Shown here one piece after another: positions 25,265-34,743 of a stretch of 46,073 nucleotides of DNA. Position 1 is the first letter of the stretch; each line of letters opens with the position of its first letter. Origin of the DNA: Clostridia bacterium (GTDB taxonomy: Bacteria; Bacillota; Clostridia; RGIG6154); assembly GCA_017626145.1 (NCBI GenBank), contig JAGAJK010000077.1, positions 79,004 through 125,076 on the forward strand, read 5' to 3'. The position numbers and the translations under genes are program-made. The notes under the pieces were generated by a model. The model was not told where the DNA came from. It worked only from the letters and a program-made list of their open reading frames with translations, and made no database searches.

Positions 25265-25331
25265 TGTGTGAGTCATATTTGTTATATATTAAAATGATAA
25301 TTTGATTATGAGTATGTAAAAGGAGAATGTT

Positions 25332-27275
25332 ATGATTTACTATGTTTCTGTAAACGGAAATGATTGCTTTGACGGATCAAAGGATGCACCGTTTCGTACA
25401 ATTAATAAAGCAGCAAGCATTGCTGTTCCGGGGGATGTTGTGAGAGTTTTTAGCGGCACGTACCGTGAATGGGTAGACCCTAAAAATGGTGGCACAAGCG
25501 ATCGTAATCGTATTATTTACGAAGCGGTTGATGGTGAAAAACCGATAATTAAAGGGTCAGAAATAATAACCGGCTGGGAAAAAGTAAAAGATACTGTATG
25601 GAAAAAAGAACTTTCAAATGAAATGTTCGGAGAATGGAATCCTTTTGCAATTGAAGTCAATGGGGATTGGCTTGTAGAACCTTTTAATGATTACCGTGTA
25701 CACCTTGGTGATGTATATATAAACGGTGTGTCAACTTTTGAAGCAAAATCTATGGAAGATTTGTATGATTCCGAACCGAGAATAACCTGCTGTCAGAACT
25801 CATGGCGAGTTGAAGATGAGTATATTCTTCACCCGGAGCTTACTGTTTATAAATGGTATGCCGCGGTAAATAACGAAACTACAACTATTTACTGCAATTT
25901 CGGAGAATATAACCCAAATGTTGAAACAATTGAAATTAATGTTCGTTCATGTTGTTTCTACCCTAAAGCTACGGGAATTAATTACATAACTCTTCGTGGT
26001 TTTGAAATTGCACAGGCAGGTTGTCCGTGGACTCCGCCAACATCATATCAAATAGGTATGGTAGGGCCCAACTGGAGCAAAGGATGGATAATAGAAGATA
26101 ATGATATTCATGATGCGAAATGTAGTGGCATAAGCATCGGAAAAGAGGAAAGAACCGGCGACAACCTTTTCACAAAATATGCAAGAAAGACGGGGCATCG
26201 TCATCAGCTTGAGGCGGTCTTTGCAGCACTTCGGATGGGATGGAGTAAAGATACTATAGGTTCACATATAATACGAAACAATTCAATTCATGATTGCGGA
26301 CAAAATGCGATAGTCGGTCATCTTGGGTGTATATTCTCCGAGATTACACATAACCACATCTATAACATAGGTGTAAAACATGAATTCTGGGGTCATGAAA
26401 TGGCAGGAATTAAATTACATGCCGCAATTGATACATTAATAATTGAAAATAATATTCATAATTGCACATTAGGTACATGGCTTGATTGGGAAGCACAGGG
26501 TGTAAGAGTAACAAAAAATATATATCACGCAAACAACCGGGACTTTATGCTTGAAGTCAGCCATGGTCCGGCACTTATTGACCATAACATTTTTATGTCC
26601 CGGTATTCTTTTGATTACTGGTCTCAGGGTTCTGCATTCGTTCATAATCTTATATGCGGTGAAATATTTTATAAACCGGTTATGGAACGACAGACACCTT
26701 ATCATCTTCCTCATTCCACAGAGGTTGCAGGTTACTGTCAAATTTATGGTGGTGATGACCGTTATTATAATAACATTTTTGCCGGTAAGTTTGAAGATTA
26801 TGTAGGAAGTCTTGAGCTTGAACAATTTACAAAGCACTGTGACATATTTTTAACTCCTGAAGAATATGATGAACAGGTGTCTGAAGTGTTTAAAAATAAA
26901 AAGAAAGACCTTGGTGCAATAACTCAGCCTGTGTGGCTTAAAGATAATGCATATTCAGGTTTTTCAAAGGTGTCAGACAATGAAAAAAACGCCTTTGTTG
27001 CACAAGGATTTTCTGCCGAAATAGAAGAAAAGAACGGAGAATATTTCTTAAATATAAGTGTGCCTGAAGAATTTGCTGTTGCCGATTGTGAAGCTGTTTC
27101 TTCCGTAAGGCTTGGCGAACCGAGAATTTCAGCAATGTCCTTTGAGGCATCAGATGGCTCTGATTATGACTTTTCCTTTGATCTTATAGGTGATAAGCAT
27201 GATGAAAAAATTGTTCCCGGTCCGTTGGCACATTTAAAAGAAGGTAAGCAAAGAGTTTGTATTTGGAAAGAATAA
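25332..27275 (+). CDS. GH120-type beta-xylosidase (right-handed beta-helix)
   Basis: This 647-residue protein is colinear with GH120 beta-xylosidase XylC of Thermoanaerobacterium as I remember it: MIYYVSVNGNDCFDGSKDAP, GPNWSKGWIIEDNDIHDAK, ECPD-free beta-helix repeats, and HLPHSTEVAG with YGGDDRYYNNIF. The catalytic pair is expected at Asp385 (LDWEAQG) and Glu408 (LEVSHGP). Their 23-residue spacing matches the known D382/E405 pair. It has no signal peptide, so it trims imported xylo-oligosaccharides in the cytoplasm. It is preceded by its own promoter and followed by a terminator, hence monocistronic. No xylose isomerase, xylulokinase or transporter lies nearby. Confidence 0.9.
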   Translation: MIYYVSVNGNDCFDGSKDAPFRTINKAASIAVPGDVVRVFSGTYREWVDPKNGGTSDRNRIIYEAVDGEKPIIKGSEIITGWEKVKDTVWKKELSNEMFGEWNPFAIEVNGDWLVEPFNDYRVHLGDVYINGVSTFEAKSMEDLYDSEPRITCCQNSWRVEDEYILHPELTVYKWYAAVNNETTTIYCNFGEYNPNVETIEINVRSCCFYPKATGINYITLRGFEIAQAGCPWTPPTSYQIGMVGPNWSKGWIIEDNDIHDAKCSGISIGKEERTGDNLFTKYARKTGHRHQLEAVFAALRMGWSKDTIGSHIIRNNSIHDCGQNAIVGHLGCIFSEITHNHIYNIGVKHEFWGHEMAGIKLHAAIDTLIIENNIHNCTLGTWLDWEAQGVRVTKNIYHANNRDFMLEVSHGPALIDHNIFMSRYSFDYWSQGSAFVHNLICGEIFYKPVMERQTPYHLPHSTEVAGYCQIYGGDDRYYNNIFAGKFEDYVGSLELEQFTKHCDIFLTPEEYDEQVSEVFKNKKKDLGAITQPVWLKDNAYSGFSKVSDNEKNAFVAQGFSAEIEEKNGEYFLNISVPEEFAVADCEAVSSVRLGEPRISAMSFEASDGSDYDFSFDLIGDKHDEKIVPGPLAHLKEGKQRVCIWKE

Positions 27276-27287
27276 TTCTTTTTTGCA

Positions 27288-27321
27288 AAATTAACCGCTT
27301 ATTTTGAGCGGTTTAATTTTA
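27288..27321 (+). terminator. terminator after GH120 gene
   Basis: AACCGCT (27293-27299) pairs with AGCGGTT (27307-27313) around a 7-base loop, extended by AT pairs and followed by TAATTTTATT. Confidence 0.75.
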
Positions 27322-27333
27322 TTATACTTAATC

Positions 27334-27362
27334 TTGACTATTGCTTTTATTTTTCATATAAT
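27334..27362 (+). promoter_or_regulatory. promoter of aldo/keto reductase gene
   Basis: TTGACT (27334-27339), a 17-base spacer and TATAAT (27357-27362). AGAGAGG precedes ATG 27394. Confidence 0.65.
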
Positions 27363-27393
27363 ATAATCTATAAAGATAATAGAGAGGTTAATT

Positions 27394-28497
27394 ATGATTT
27401 TTGATAAAATTAAAAAGAACTTTGGATTTGGCGTTATGCGTCTTAAGATGAATGAAAATGAAGTTGATTATGATGAATTTAACAAAATGATTGATATCTT
27501 TATGGATGCAGGCTATAATTACTTTGATACTGCTCACGGGTATATTGACGGGAAAAGCGAGGTTGCTATTCACGATTGTCTGGTTTCACGTTATGACAGG
27601 GAGGATTATTTCCTTGCAAATAAGCTGTCTCCCTGGTTTTTTGAAAAGGAAGAGGATATTCTTCCTATGTTTGAAAGCCAGCTTAAAATTTGCGGAGTAG
27701 ATTATTTTGATGCATACTTTTTCCATACGGTGCACAGAAATAACTATCCCAAATATAAGGATGCCAATGCTTTTGAAATTATAGGGAAATTAAAAGAGCA
27801 AGGGAAAATAAAACACATTTTTATGTCTTTTCACGATACTGCCGATTTTCTTGACGAGGTTTTAAATGAGCAGGGGGATTTAATAGAAGCTGTTCAGCTT
27901 ATGTTTAACTATCTTGATTATGATGATCCTAACACTCAAAGCAGAGCGTGCTACGATGTTGCAGTAAAGCATGGCAAAAAGGTTATCGTTATGGAACCGG
28001 TAAGGGGAGGCGCATTGGCAAATCTTTCACCTAAAGCTCTTGACACCTTAAAAGAAGCAGGAGATGTTACACCTGCGTCATTTGCACTTCGTTTTGGTGC
28101 AAGTCATAGTGAAGTTATTATGGTACTTTCCGGAATGGGAACTGTTGATATGGTAAAAGAAAATATAAAAACCATGTCGGATTTTGTTCCGTTTACGCAA
28201 AAAGAATACGACATAGCAAAAAAAATCCGAGGAATTATCCGTGACGAAAAGCAGGTGCCTTGTACAAATTGCAGATACTGCACTGATGTTTGTCCTGAAA
28301 ATATACCGATACCCGGAATTTTTAAAGCATATAACGGATATTTATCAGCAAGTGTTTCGAAAAACGAGGCAAAAACTAATCTGCCTGATGATAAAAAAGC
28401 ATCGGATTGTATAAAATGCGGAAAATGTGAGGAAGTATGTCCGCAAAAAATAAAAATCAGAGAACACCTTGAAAAAGTTTCAGAAACGTTTAAGTGA
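27394..28497 (+). CDS. aldo/keto reductase with C-terminal [4Fe-4S] ferredoxin domain
   Basis: This 367-residue protein has an AKR TIM barrel at about residues 1-285 (FGFGVMRLK, then YNYFDTAHGYIDGKSE with the catalytic Asp and Tyr, VDYFDAYFFHTVH, MEPVRGGALANL) and a ferredoxin-like tail with two cluster motifs, CTNCRYCTDVCPENIP and CIKCGKCEEVCPQKI. This AKR-ferredoxin architecture is common in anaerobes. It probably reduces aldehydes or ketones with electrons from NAD(P)H or reduced ferredoxin; the substrate is unknown. Monocistronic, between its own promoter and a terminator. Confidence 0.93.
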   Translation: MIFDKIKKNFGFGVMRLKMNENEVDYDEFNKMIDIFMDAGYNYFDTAHGYIDGKSEVAIHDCLVSRYDREDYFLANKLSPWFFEKEEDILPMFESQLKICGVDYFDAYFFHTVHRNNYPKYKDANAFEIIGKLKEQGKIKHIFMSFHDTADFLDEVLNEQGDLIEAVQLMFNYLDYDDPNTQSRACYDVAVKHGKKVIVMEPVRGGALANLSPKALDTLKEAGDVTPASFALRFGASHSEVIMVLSGMGTVDMVKENIKTMSDFVPFTQKEYDIAKKIRGIIRDEKQVPCTNCRYCTDVCPENIPIPGIFKAYNGYLSASVSKNEAKTNLPDDKKASDCIKCGKCEEVCPQKIKIREHLEKVSETFK

Positions 28498-28554
28498 TAT
28501 AAACGGTAACGCATTTAAATTTAAAATAGATTATGCATACAGATACACATTATA

Positions 28555-28588
28555 AGAATGCTAAAATATAAGTTTTAGCATTCTTTTT
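28555..28588 (+). terminator. terminator after aldo/keto reductase gene
   Basis: AGAATGCTAAAA pairs perfectly with TTTTAGCATTCT around a 6-base loop, followed by T residues. Confidence 0.85.
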
Positions 28589-28590
28589 AA

Positions 28591-28619
28591 TTGACTTTGT
28601 GTTTAATATATGGTACAAT
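28591..28619 (+). promoter_or_regulatory. promoter of housekeeping operon (rluB-like onward)
   Basis: TTGACT (28591-28596), a 17-base spacer and TACAAT (28614-28619), 29 bases before ATG 28648. Confidence 0.65.
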
Positions 28620-28647
28620 AAATTATTAATAGTTTTTTGAGGTAGTT

Positions 28648-29376
28648 ATGGAAAAGATAAGACTGCAAAAGTATCTGGCGTCCTGTGGAGTAGCATCCAG
28701 GCGTAAATGTGAAGAACTTATTACTAATGGTGATATAACCGTTAATGGCAGTGTTGCTCAGCTGGGAATGAGTATTGACCCTGATTATGATAAGGTTGTA
28801 TACCGTGGAAGGGTAATTAAAGAAAAAAACAAAAAAATATATATAATGATGTACAAGCCATTAGACTGTCTTACGACAGCAGAGGACGACCACGGAAGAC
28901 AGACTGTTATAGATATTATAAGTCGTGATATAAGTGACAGAGTTTTTCCGGTAGGAAGACTTGACAAAAATACAGAAGGCTTACTTCTTCTTACAAATGA
29001 TGGGGAGTTTTCTAACAGAATTATTCATCCGAAATATAAAATACCAAAGACATATCTTGCTCTTGTTGGTGGAGGAGTACCGTCACCGAAGGATATTTCG
29101 GCATTACGCAGAGGGGTTTTACTTGAGGATGGCTTAACTCAGCCGGCTAAAATAGATATTGAAAAAATCAATCCCAACGGCAGCAGTGTCGTTAAAATAA
29201 CAATTACTGAAGGTAAAAAACGTCAGGTAAGACGTATGTTTGAATTTATTAATCATCCTGTTATCGAACTTAAAAGAATAAGTGTAGGTAAAGTAAATCT
29301 TGGTAATCTGCCATATGGCAAATGGCGTCATTTACGTCCTGAAGAAATTAAAAGTTTATTAAATAATCAGAGGTAA
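28648..29376 (+). CDS. rluB: 23S rRNA pseudouridine synthase, RsuA/RluB family
   Basis: This 242-residue enzyme has an N-terminal S4 RNA-binding domain (residues 1-60, RLQKYLASCGVASRRKCEEL) and a pseudouridine synthase domain with the catalytic Asp in PVGRLDKNTEGLLLLTNDG. EGKKRQVRRMF is the conserved C-terminal motif. In Bacillus the RluB homologue modifies 23S rRNA position 2605 (E. coli numbering); RsuA and RluF cannot be fully excluded on sequence alone. It is the first gene of a tight plus-strand operon; the next gene starts two bases after the stop. Confidence 0.9.
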   Translation: MEKIRLQKYLASCGVASRRKCEELITNGDITVNGSVAQLGMSIDPDYDKVVYRGRVIKEKNKKIYIMMYKPLDCLTTAEDDHGRQTVIDIISRDISDRVFPVGRLDKNTEGLLLLTNDGEFSNRIIHPKYKIPKTYLALVGGGVPSPKDISALRRGVLLEDGLTQPAKIDIEKINPNGSSVVKITITEGKKRQVRRMFEFINHPVIELKRISVGKVNLGNLPYGKWRHLRPEEIKSLLNNQR

Positions 29377-29378
29377 TT

Positions 29379-30248
29379 ATGGAAAACAATGTGTTGGAAC
29401 AAATTGAAGCAAGATTGCCTTCACTCAGTAAGAGCCAGAAAAAAATTGGTGAATTTATCATTACTCATTATGATAAGGCGGTATTTATGACTGCATTAAA
29501 ACTTGGTCATCAAGTTGGCGTCAGTGAATCCACGGTGGTGCGTTTTGCTAACGTTATGGGATACGAAGGATTTCCTGAATTACAGGAGGCACTTGGTGAT
29601 GTGGTTAAAACCCGACTTACATCAGTGCAAAGACATGAAATTGCTGTTGATAAGATGGAAAATAAGGATATCCTGGCAAAGGTAATAAGTGCAGATATTT
29701 CAAAGCTGAAAAATACTCTTGAACAGATTGACCGTGTTGACTTTGATAATGCAGTAGAAGCGATTCTTAAGGCAAAAAACATTTATGTTATGGGTGTAAG
29801 AAGTGCATCGGCACTTGCATCGTTTCTTGGTTTCTATCTTAACTTGATTTTTGATAATGTAAAGTTGGTTCATACAAACAGTATGAGTGAAATGTTCGAG
29901 CAGATTTTAAGAGTTAATGAGAAAGACGTGGTAATTGGAATAACATTCCCAAGATACTCAAGAAGAACTGTCCAGTCTATGCAGTATGCCAAGAAACGGG
30001 GAGCAAATGTTATAGGAATTACAGATACCCCGAAATCTCCTGTTGTAGAAAGCTGTACTACAGCCCTTTTTGCCAAAAGTGATATGGTATCATTCGTTGA
30101 TTCACTCGTTGCTCCGATGAGTGTAATAAATGCTTTAATTGTTGCTTTGGGTTTGAGAAAGCAGGATGAAGTAAAGGATACATTAGGGCAGCTTGAGGAT
30201 ATATGGGAAGAGTATAATGTATACAACAAGGTGAAACCGCATGAGTAA
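29379..30248 (+). CDS. RpiR/MurR family transcriptional regulator
   Basis: This 289-residue protein has an N-terminal HTH_6 domain (LGHQVGVSESTVVRFANVMGYEGF) and a C-terminal SIS domain (about 125-260, IYVMGVRSASALASFLGFYL, VVIGITFPRYSRRTVQSM). It is encoded inside the housekeeping operon between rluB and a flavoprotein gene, overlapping the latter by 8 bases. That conserved clostridial placement suggests a general role rather than control of one sugar locus. No ligand or target is apparent. Confidence 0.9.
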   Translation: MENNVLEQIEARLPSLSKSQKKIGEFIITHYDKAVFMTALKLGHQVGVSESTVVRFANVMGYEGFPELQEALGDVVKTRLTSVQRHEIAVDKMENKDILAKVISADISKLKNTLEQIDRVDFDNAVEAILKAKNIYVMGVRSASALASFLGFYLNLIFDNVKLVHTNSMSEMFEQILRVNEKDVVIGITFPRYSRRTVQSMQYAKKRGANVIGITDTPKSPVVESCTTALFAKSDMVSFVDSLVAPMSVINALIVALGLRKQDEVKDTLGQLEDIWEEYNVYNKVKPHE

Positions 30249-31467
30249 TATCGATATAATAGTAATTGGCGGTGGACCGGCGGGAATGATGGCTGCGATT
30301 ACAGCCGGAGAACAAGGAAAAAAAGTTCTGCTTATTGAAAAAAACAAATTTATGGGCAGAAAATTAAGAATCACCGGTAAAGGCAGATGTAACGTAACCA
30401 ATGCTTGTGAAGCAGAGGATTTCTTCAGGAATATAGTAAGAAACCCGAAATTTATGTATAGTGCATTTTACACTTTTGATAACAATAGTGTCATATCATT
30501 TTTTGAAGAGAGTGGCACACCTCTTAAAACAGAACGCGGAAATCGTGTTTTCCCTGTTTCGGATAAAGCCGGTGATATAGTTGATTGTCTGAATAAAAGA
30601 TTACGTCGTGCCAATGTTGAAATTATTCGTGACTGCGTTAAGGATATAATTATAAATGATGGCAAGGTTGTTGGTGTAAAACTTACAAATGAGGAAAAGT
30701 ATGCTTCGAAAGTAATTGTGGCAACAGGTGGCATTTCTTATCCGGTTACCGGTTCTACAGGAGATGGCTATAAATTTGCCCTAAGAAGCGGTCATAGAAT
30801 TGTTGAACCGAGAGGTTCTTTAGTGCCTGTTGAATGTGAAGGAAAGCTTTGCAGAGAACTGCAAGGTCTTTCACTCAGAAATGTTTCTTTATCCCTGAAA
30901 AAAGGAGAAAAGGAGATTTATTCCGATTTTGGAGAAATGCTCTTTTCTCATTTTGGAATAACGGGACCGGTTGTTTTAAGTGCAAGTGCTCATATTAAAG
31001 ATAACGAAAAATATACGGTTGTGCTTGATTTAAAGCCTGCACTTTCTGAAAACGAACTTGATAAACGAATATTAAAGGATTTTGACAAGAATATAAATAA
31101 GGATTTTGTAAATTCGCTTTCAGAGCTTCTTCCGGTTAAGCTTATTAATCCTGTTATAGAATTATCAGGTATTGACCCAAGAAAAAAAGTTAATTCTGTA
31201 ACTAAAGAAGAAAGAATGAATCTTACAAAGATTATTAAAAATCTGACCTTTAAGGTTAAAGGACTTCGTCCGGTAGATGAAGCTGTTGTAACATCGGGAG
31301 GCGTTTCGGTAAAAGATATTAATCCTTCTGATATGCAGTCAAAAATCGTCGAAGGTTTATATTTTTGCGGCGAAGTTATAGATGTTGATGCTTATACAGG
31401 TGGTTTTAATTTACAGATAGCTTTTTCGACAGGTTATCTTGCAGGCTTATCTGCTGCGGAAAATTAA
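30241..31467 (+). CDS. HI0933-family NAD(P)/FAD-dependent flavoprotein (BaiN/RdsA-like)
   Basis: This 408-residue flavoprotein starts with an FAD-binding Rossmann motif IIVIGGGPAGMMAAITAGEQ. It continues with MGRKLRITGKGRCNVTNA, the family signature, FSHFGITGPVVLSAS, and the C-terminal FCGEVIDVDAYTGGFNLQ. Relatives include BaiN of gut clostridia, proposed in bile-acid 7-dehydroxylation, but most members are housekeeping genes of unproven function. Located between rpiR-like and cmk, an arrangement common in Clostridia. It overlaps the upstream gene by 8 bases. Confidence 0.93.
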   Translation: MSNIDIIVIGGGPAGMMAAITAGEQGKKVLLIEKNKFMGRKLRITGKGRCNVTNACEAEDFFRNIVRNPKFMYSAFYTFDNNSVISFFEESGTPLKTERGNRVFPVSDKAGDIVDCLNKRLRRANVEIIRDCVKDIIINDGKVVGVKLTNEEKYASKVIVATGGISYPVTGSTGDGYKFALRSGHRIVEPRGSLVPVECEGKLCRELQGLSLRNVSLSLKKGEKEIYSDFGEMLFSHFGITGPVVLSASAHIKDNEKYTVVLDLKPALSENELDKRILKDFDKNINKDFVNSLSELLPVKLINPVIELSGIDPRKKVNSVTKEERMNLTKIIKNLTFKVKGLRPVDEAVVTSGGVSVKDINPSDMQSKIVEGLYFCGEVIDVDAYTGGFNLQIAFSTGYLAGLSAAEN

Positions 31468-31481
31468 AGTTGAGGTGTATT

Positions 31482-32156
31482 ATGAAAATAGCAATAGACG
31501 GACCTTCGGGTGCCGGTAAAAGTACAATTGCAAAAATGGCTGCTAAAGAATTGGGGTTTGTATATATCGATACAGGTGCGATGTACAGAACCATAGGCTT
31601 ATATTGTGTTGAAAACAATATTTCAACCGATGAATATGAAAGTGTGTCTGCTGCACTAAAAAACATCTCAATTGATATTAAATATACTGCAGAAGGTCAG
31701 AGTATGTTCTTGAATGGTGAAGATGTAACTGATAAAATACGTACTCCTCAGATTTCTTCAGCAGCATCTGATGTTGCTAAGATTAAAGATGTGCGTTGTT
31801 TCCTTGTTGAAATGCAAAAGAAAATGGCAGAAAAAAATAATGTTATAATGGATGGAAGAGACATAGGCACAAGTGTTCTTCCGGATGCAGAGTTGAAAAT
31901 ATTTTTAACTGCTTCTGCTGAAGACAGAGCAGAACGCAGATATAAAGAGTTAATTGAAAAGGGTATTAAGACCGATTATGAAACGGTGCTTGCTGATATG
32001 ATACAAAGAGACAAAAATGATTCCGAAAGAGAAATTTCTCCCTTGTCAGTTGCAGAGGATGCTGTAGTTGTTGATACCGGAGGTTACAGTCTCGAAAAAT
32101 CATACGAAGTAATTATGAACCTAATCAAAGAAAATGGCGGTGTAAAATATGTTTAA
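31482..32156 (+). CDS. cmk: cytidylate kinase
   Basis: This 224-residue enzyme phosphorylates CMP and dCMP with ATP for nucleotide recycling. MKIAIDGPSGAGKSTIAK contains the P-loop at residues 7-14. YIDTGAMYRTIG, VIMDGRDIGTSVLPDAELKI and the late lid region are typical of Cmk. ATG 31482, with GAGGTG six bases before, is chosen over the upstream TTG at 31470. Its end overlaps the acyltransferase gene by 8 bases; cmk-plsC-ispH/rpsA is a well-known clostridial gene order. Confidence 0.96.
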   Translation: MKIAIDGPSGAGKSTIAKMAAKELGFVYIDTGAMYRTIGLYCVENNISTDEYESVSAALKNISIDIKYTAEGQSMFLNGEDVTDKIRTPQISSAASDVAKIKDVRCFLVEMQKKMAEKNNVIMDGRDIGTSVLPDAELKIFLTASAEDRAERRYKELIEKGIKTDYETVLADMIQRDKNDSEREISPLSVAEDAVVVDTGGYSLEKSYEVIMNLIKENGGVKYV

Positions 32157-32727
32157 AGCTATAGTGTTGCTGATAACTGACGTGCTGTATGTTTTTTATA
32201 AAACAGAGGTTCGTGGAAAAGAGAATCTTCCTGACGGTCCTTTTGTTTTAGCTTCGAATCATATAAGTAACTGGGATCCGGTATTTCTTTACAAAAAGCT
32301 TAAAAATAAGAATATAAGATTTATGGCAAAAAAAGAACTTTTTGAAAATAAATTCTTAGCCTGGGCTATAAGAAAATTTGGGGGATTTCCTGTAGACAGA
32401 AATTCGAATGATATAAAAGCGGTGAAAACCGGTCTTTCTGTTTTAAAGAACGGGGAAGTGTTGGGCATATTTCCACAGGGAACACGTTGCGACCTGATAG
32501 ATCCTGAAAATGTTAAACCGGGTTATATTGTTTTTGCCGACAGATGTAATGTCCCTATTGTTCCGGTTTCCATAACAAAAAGTAAAAAAATCAGAACACA
32601 TTTTACATATACTATCGGTAAACCTGTTAGTATTGACAAGGAAGAAAAAAATCTCACTCCTGAAGAAATGGAAAAGCTTTCTTTAAATATAATGACCAGT
32701 ATTAAGAAAATGGCGGAAAATGTATGA
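32149..32727 (+). CDS. 1-acyl-sn-glycerol-3-phosphate acyltransferase (PlsC-like)
   Basis: This 192-residue membrane-associated acyltransferase makes phosphatidic acid from lysophosphatidic acid for phospholipid synthesis. The catalytic HxxxxD motif is NHISNWDPVF, and the substrate-binding motif FPQGTRCD follows. The first residues (FKAIVLLITDVLYVFY) form a hydrophobic anchor. It overlaps cmk by 8 bases and ispH-rpsA by 4 bases. It is short, as is usual for clostridial PlsC. Confidence 0.93.
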   Translation: MFKAIVLLITDVLYVFYKTEVRGKENLPDGPFVLASNHISNWDPVFLYKKLKNKNIRFMAKKELFENKFLAWAIRKFGGFPVDRNSNDIKAVKTGLSVLKNGEVLGIFPQGTRCDLIDPENVKPGYIVFADRCNVPIVPVSITKSKKIRTHFTYTIGKPVSIDKEEKNLTPEEMEKLSLNIMTSIKKMAENV

Positions 32728-34733
32728 AAGTAATTTTGGCTGAGACTGCAGGTTTTTGTTTTGGTGTAAATCGTGCGGTTGAAATTCTGGACAGGACTGT
32801 GGCTGAAAATAATAAAGTATATACACTGGGTGAAATTATCCACAATTCGTATGTTGTCGAAAAGTACAGAAGTAAGGGTGCAATCGTAACTGAAAACCTT
32901 GAAGAAATTGAAAATTCAAGTATTGTGGTTATACGTTCTCATGGTGTAGGGAAAGAAATTTTCGATATTTTAGAGCAAAAAAACTGTAAAATAGTAGATG
33001 CAACATGTCCTTTTGTAAAAAAAATTCATAATGTAGTTGAAAAATATCAAAAAAAGAGTTATAATATAATAGTTGTCGGCAATAAAAGCCACCCTGAGGT
33101 GTCAGGTATTCTCGGCTGGTGCGAAAATTCGGCAACTGTAGTGTCAGATGAAAAAGATATTGAAAATGTAAAAGGAATGGAAAATGTTTGCGTGGTCTGC
33201 CAGACAACGTTTAACAAATCCATATATAATAAATTAATCGATTTAATCAGAGAAAATACACATAATTGTGTCGTTGTTGACACTATATGTGATGCAACCT
33301 CAAATCGTCAGGCGGAAGTGGCAGAAATGTCAAAACGGTGTGATGCAATTGTGGTTGTTGGCGGCAAATCAAGCTCAAATACTAAGAAACTCTCTGAAGT
33401 TGCCGCTCTTAACTGTAAAAATGTTTATCTTATTGAATCAAAGGATGAGCTTAATTTAGAAGGTAATCATTTTTCTTGTGTTGGTGTTTCTGCCGGTGCT
33501 TCAACCCCGGCAAACATAATAAAGGAGGTCGTAGACATGTTAGAAAAAAATGAAATGAATTTTGAGGAGGCTCTTGAAAACACCTTAAAACCTTTAAATA
33601 ATGGGGATGTAGTCAAAGGTACTGTTATTAAAATAACACCTACCGAAGTGTATGTTAACCTTGACGCTAAGGCTGACGGTATTATACCTGTTGATCAGGT
33701 TACTATTAAGCCAAACGTAAATGTTGAAGATGTTTTAAGTGTTGGTCAGGAAATCGAAGCATTTGTTGTAAGAGTAAACGATGTTGATGGTTATGTAACG
33801 CTTTCAATGAGTAAGCTTGAAGCAATCGAAGCAAGAAAACAGATTGATGAAGCTTATGAAAACAAAGCAACAATCGAAGGTGTTGTAACTGACGTCGTAA
33901 AGGGCGGTATCATTGTACAGGCTCTCGGTTCAAGAATTTTCGTTCCTGCTTCTCAGGCATCTGATAAGAGAAATGTTGAACTTGAATCTTTACTTAAAAA
34001 GACAGTTTCTTTAAGACTTATCGATCTTGATAAGAGAAGAAATAAGATTGTAGGTTCAATCAGAGTTCTTTTAACAGAAGAAAAGAAACAGAAATCAGAA
34101 GCTCTTTGGGCATCTATTGAAGTTGGTCAGGAAATTAAGGGTGTAGTTAAGTCTGTTACAGACTTTGGTGCATTTGTTGATATCGGTGGCGTTGACGGTC
34201 TTGTTCACGTTTCTGAACTTACATGGGATCGCTTTAAGCGTCCTTCAGAACTTGTTAAGCCTGGAGATATTTTAGATGTTAAAGTACTTAGCTTCGATAA
34301 AGAAGCAAGAAAAATTTCACTCGGACATAAGAAAGCTGAAGATGATCCTTGGAAGAAGCTTAAGGAAACAGTAAATGTTGACGATGTTGTTGAATGTAAG
34401 GTAGTTCGTCTCTTCCCATTTGGTGCATTTGCTGAAATCATCCCCGGTGTTGATGGTCTTATCCATATTTCACAGATTTGCAAGAAGAGAATTGCAACAC
34501 CTGCAGATGTACTTGCAGTAGGCGATGTTGTACAGGCAAAGGTTGTTGAAATTTCCGATGAAAATCAGAGAGTTGGTCTTTCAATCAGAGCTTTGACAGA
34601 AGAAACAGAAGAAGCTGTTGAAGAAACTGTTGAAGAAACTGTTGAAGAAGCGACAGAAACAGTTGCAGAAGAAGCTACTCAGGAAGTTGTTGAACCCGTT
34701 GTTGAAGAGACAGCAGAAACAACAGAAGAATAA
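32724..34733 (+). CDS. ispH-rpsA: fused HMBPP reductase (IspH) and ribosomal protein S1
   Basis: This 669-residue fusion is typical of Clostridia. Residues 1-280 are IspH, the [4Fe-4S] enzyme that ends the MEP isoprenoid pathway, with cluster cysteines Cys12, Cys95 and Cys189, TLGEIIHNS, and SAGASTP. Residues from about 300 carry four S1 RNA-binding repeats (for example GVVKSVTDFGAFVDIGGVDG). The last 45 or so residues are an acidic low-complexity tail of Glu, Thr, Val and Ala. An internal AAGGAGG and ATG at about 33537, at the domain junction, could allow separate translation of the S1 half. It overlaps plsC by 4 bases. Confidence 0.96.
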   Translation: MKVILAETAGFCFGVNRAVEILDRTVAENNKVYTLGEIIHNSYVVEKYRSKGAIVTENLEEIENSSIVVIRSHGVGKEIFDILEQKNCKIVDATCPFVKKIHNVVEKYQKKSYNIIVVGNKSHPEVSGILGWCENSATVVSDEKDIENVKGMENVCVVCQTTFNKSIYNKLIDLIRENTHNCVVVDTICDATSNRQAEVAEMSKRCDAIVVVGGKSSSNTKKLSEVAALNCKNVYLIESKDELNLEGNHFSCVGVSAGASTPANIIKEVVDMLEKNEMNFEEALENTLKPLNNGDVVKGTVIKITPTEVYVNLDAKADGIIPVDQVTIKPNVNVEDVLSVGQEIEAFVVRVNDVDGYVTLSMSKLEAIEARKQIDEAYENKATIEGVVTDVVKGGIIVQALGSRIFVPASQASDKRNVELESLLKKTVSLRLIDLDKRRNKIVGSIRVLLTEEKKQKSEALWASIEVGQEIKGVVKSVTDFGAFVDIGGVDGLVHVSELTWDRFKRPSELVKPGDILDVKVLSFDKEARKISLGHKKAEDDPWKKLKETVNVDDVVECKVVRLFPFGAFAEIIPGVDGLIHISQICKKRIATPADVLAVGDVVQAKVVEISDENQRVGLSIRALTEETEEAVEETVEETVEEATETVAEEATQEVVEPVVEETAETTEE

Positions 34734-34743
34734 AAATATTTAA

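Noticed and set aside
34600-34733. GAAGAAAC-type short repeats as a DNA repeat element
   Set aside because: They encode the acidic tail of ribosomal protein S1, a common low-complexity region.
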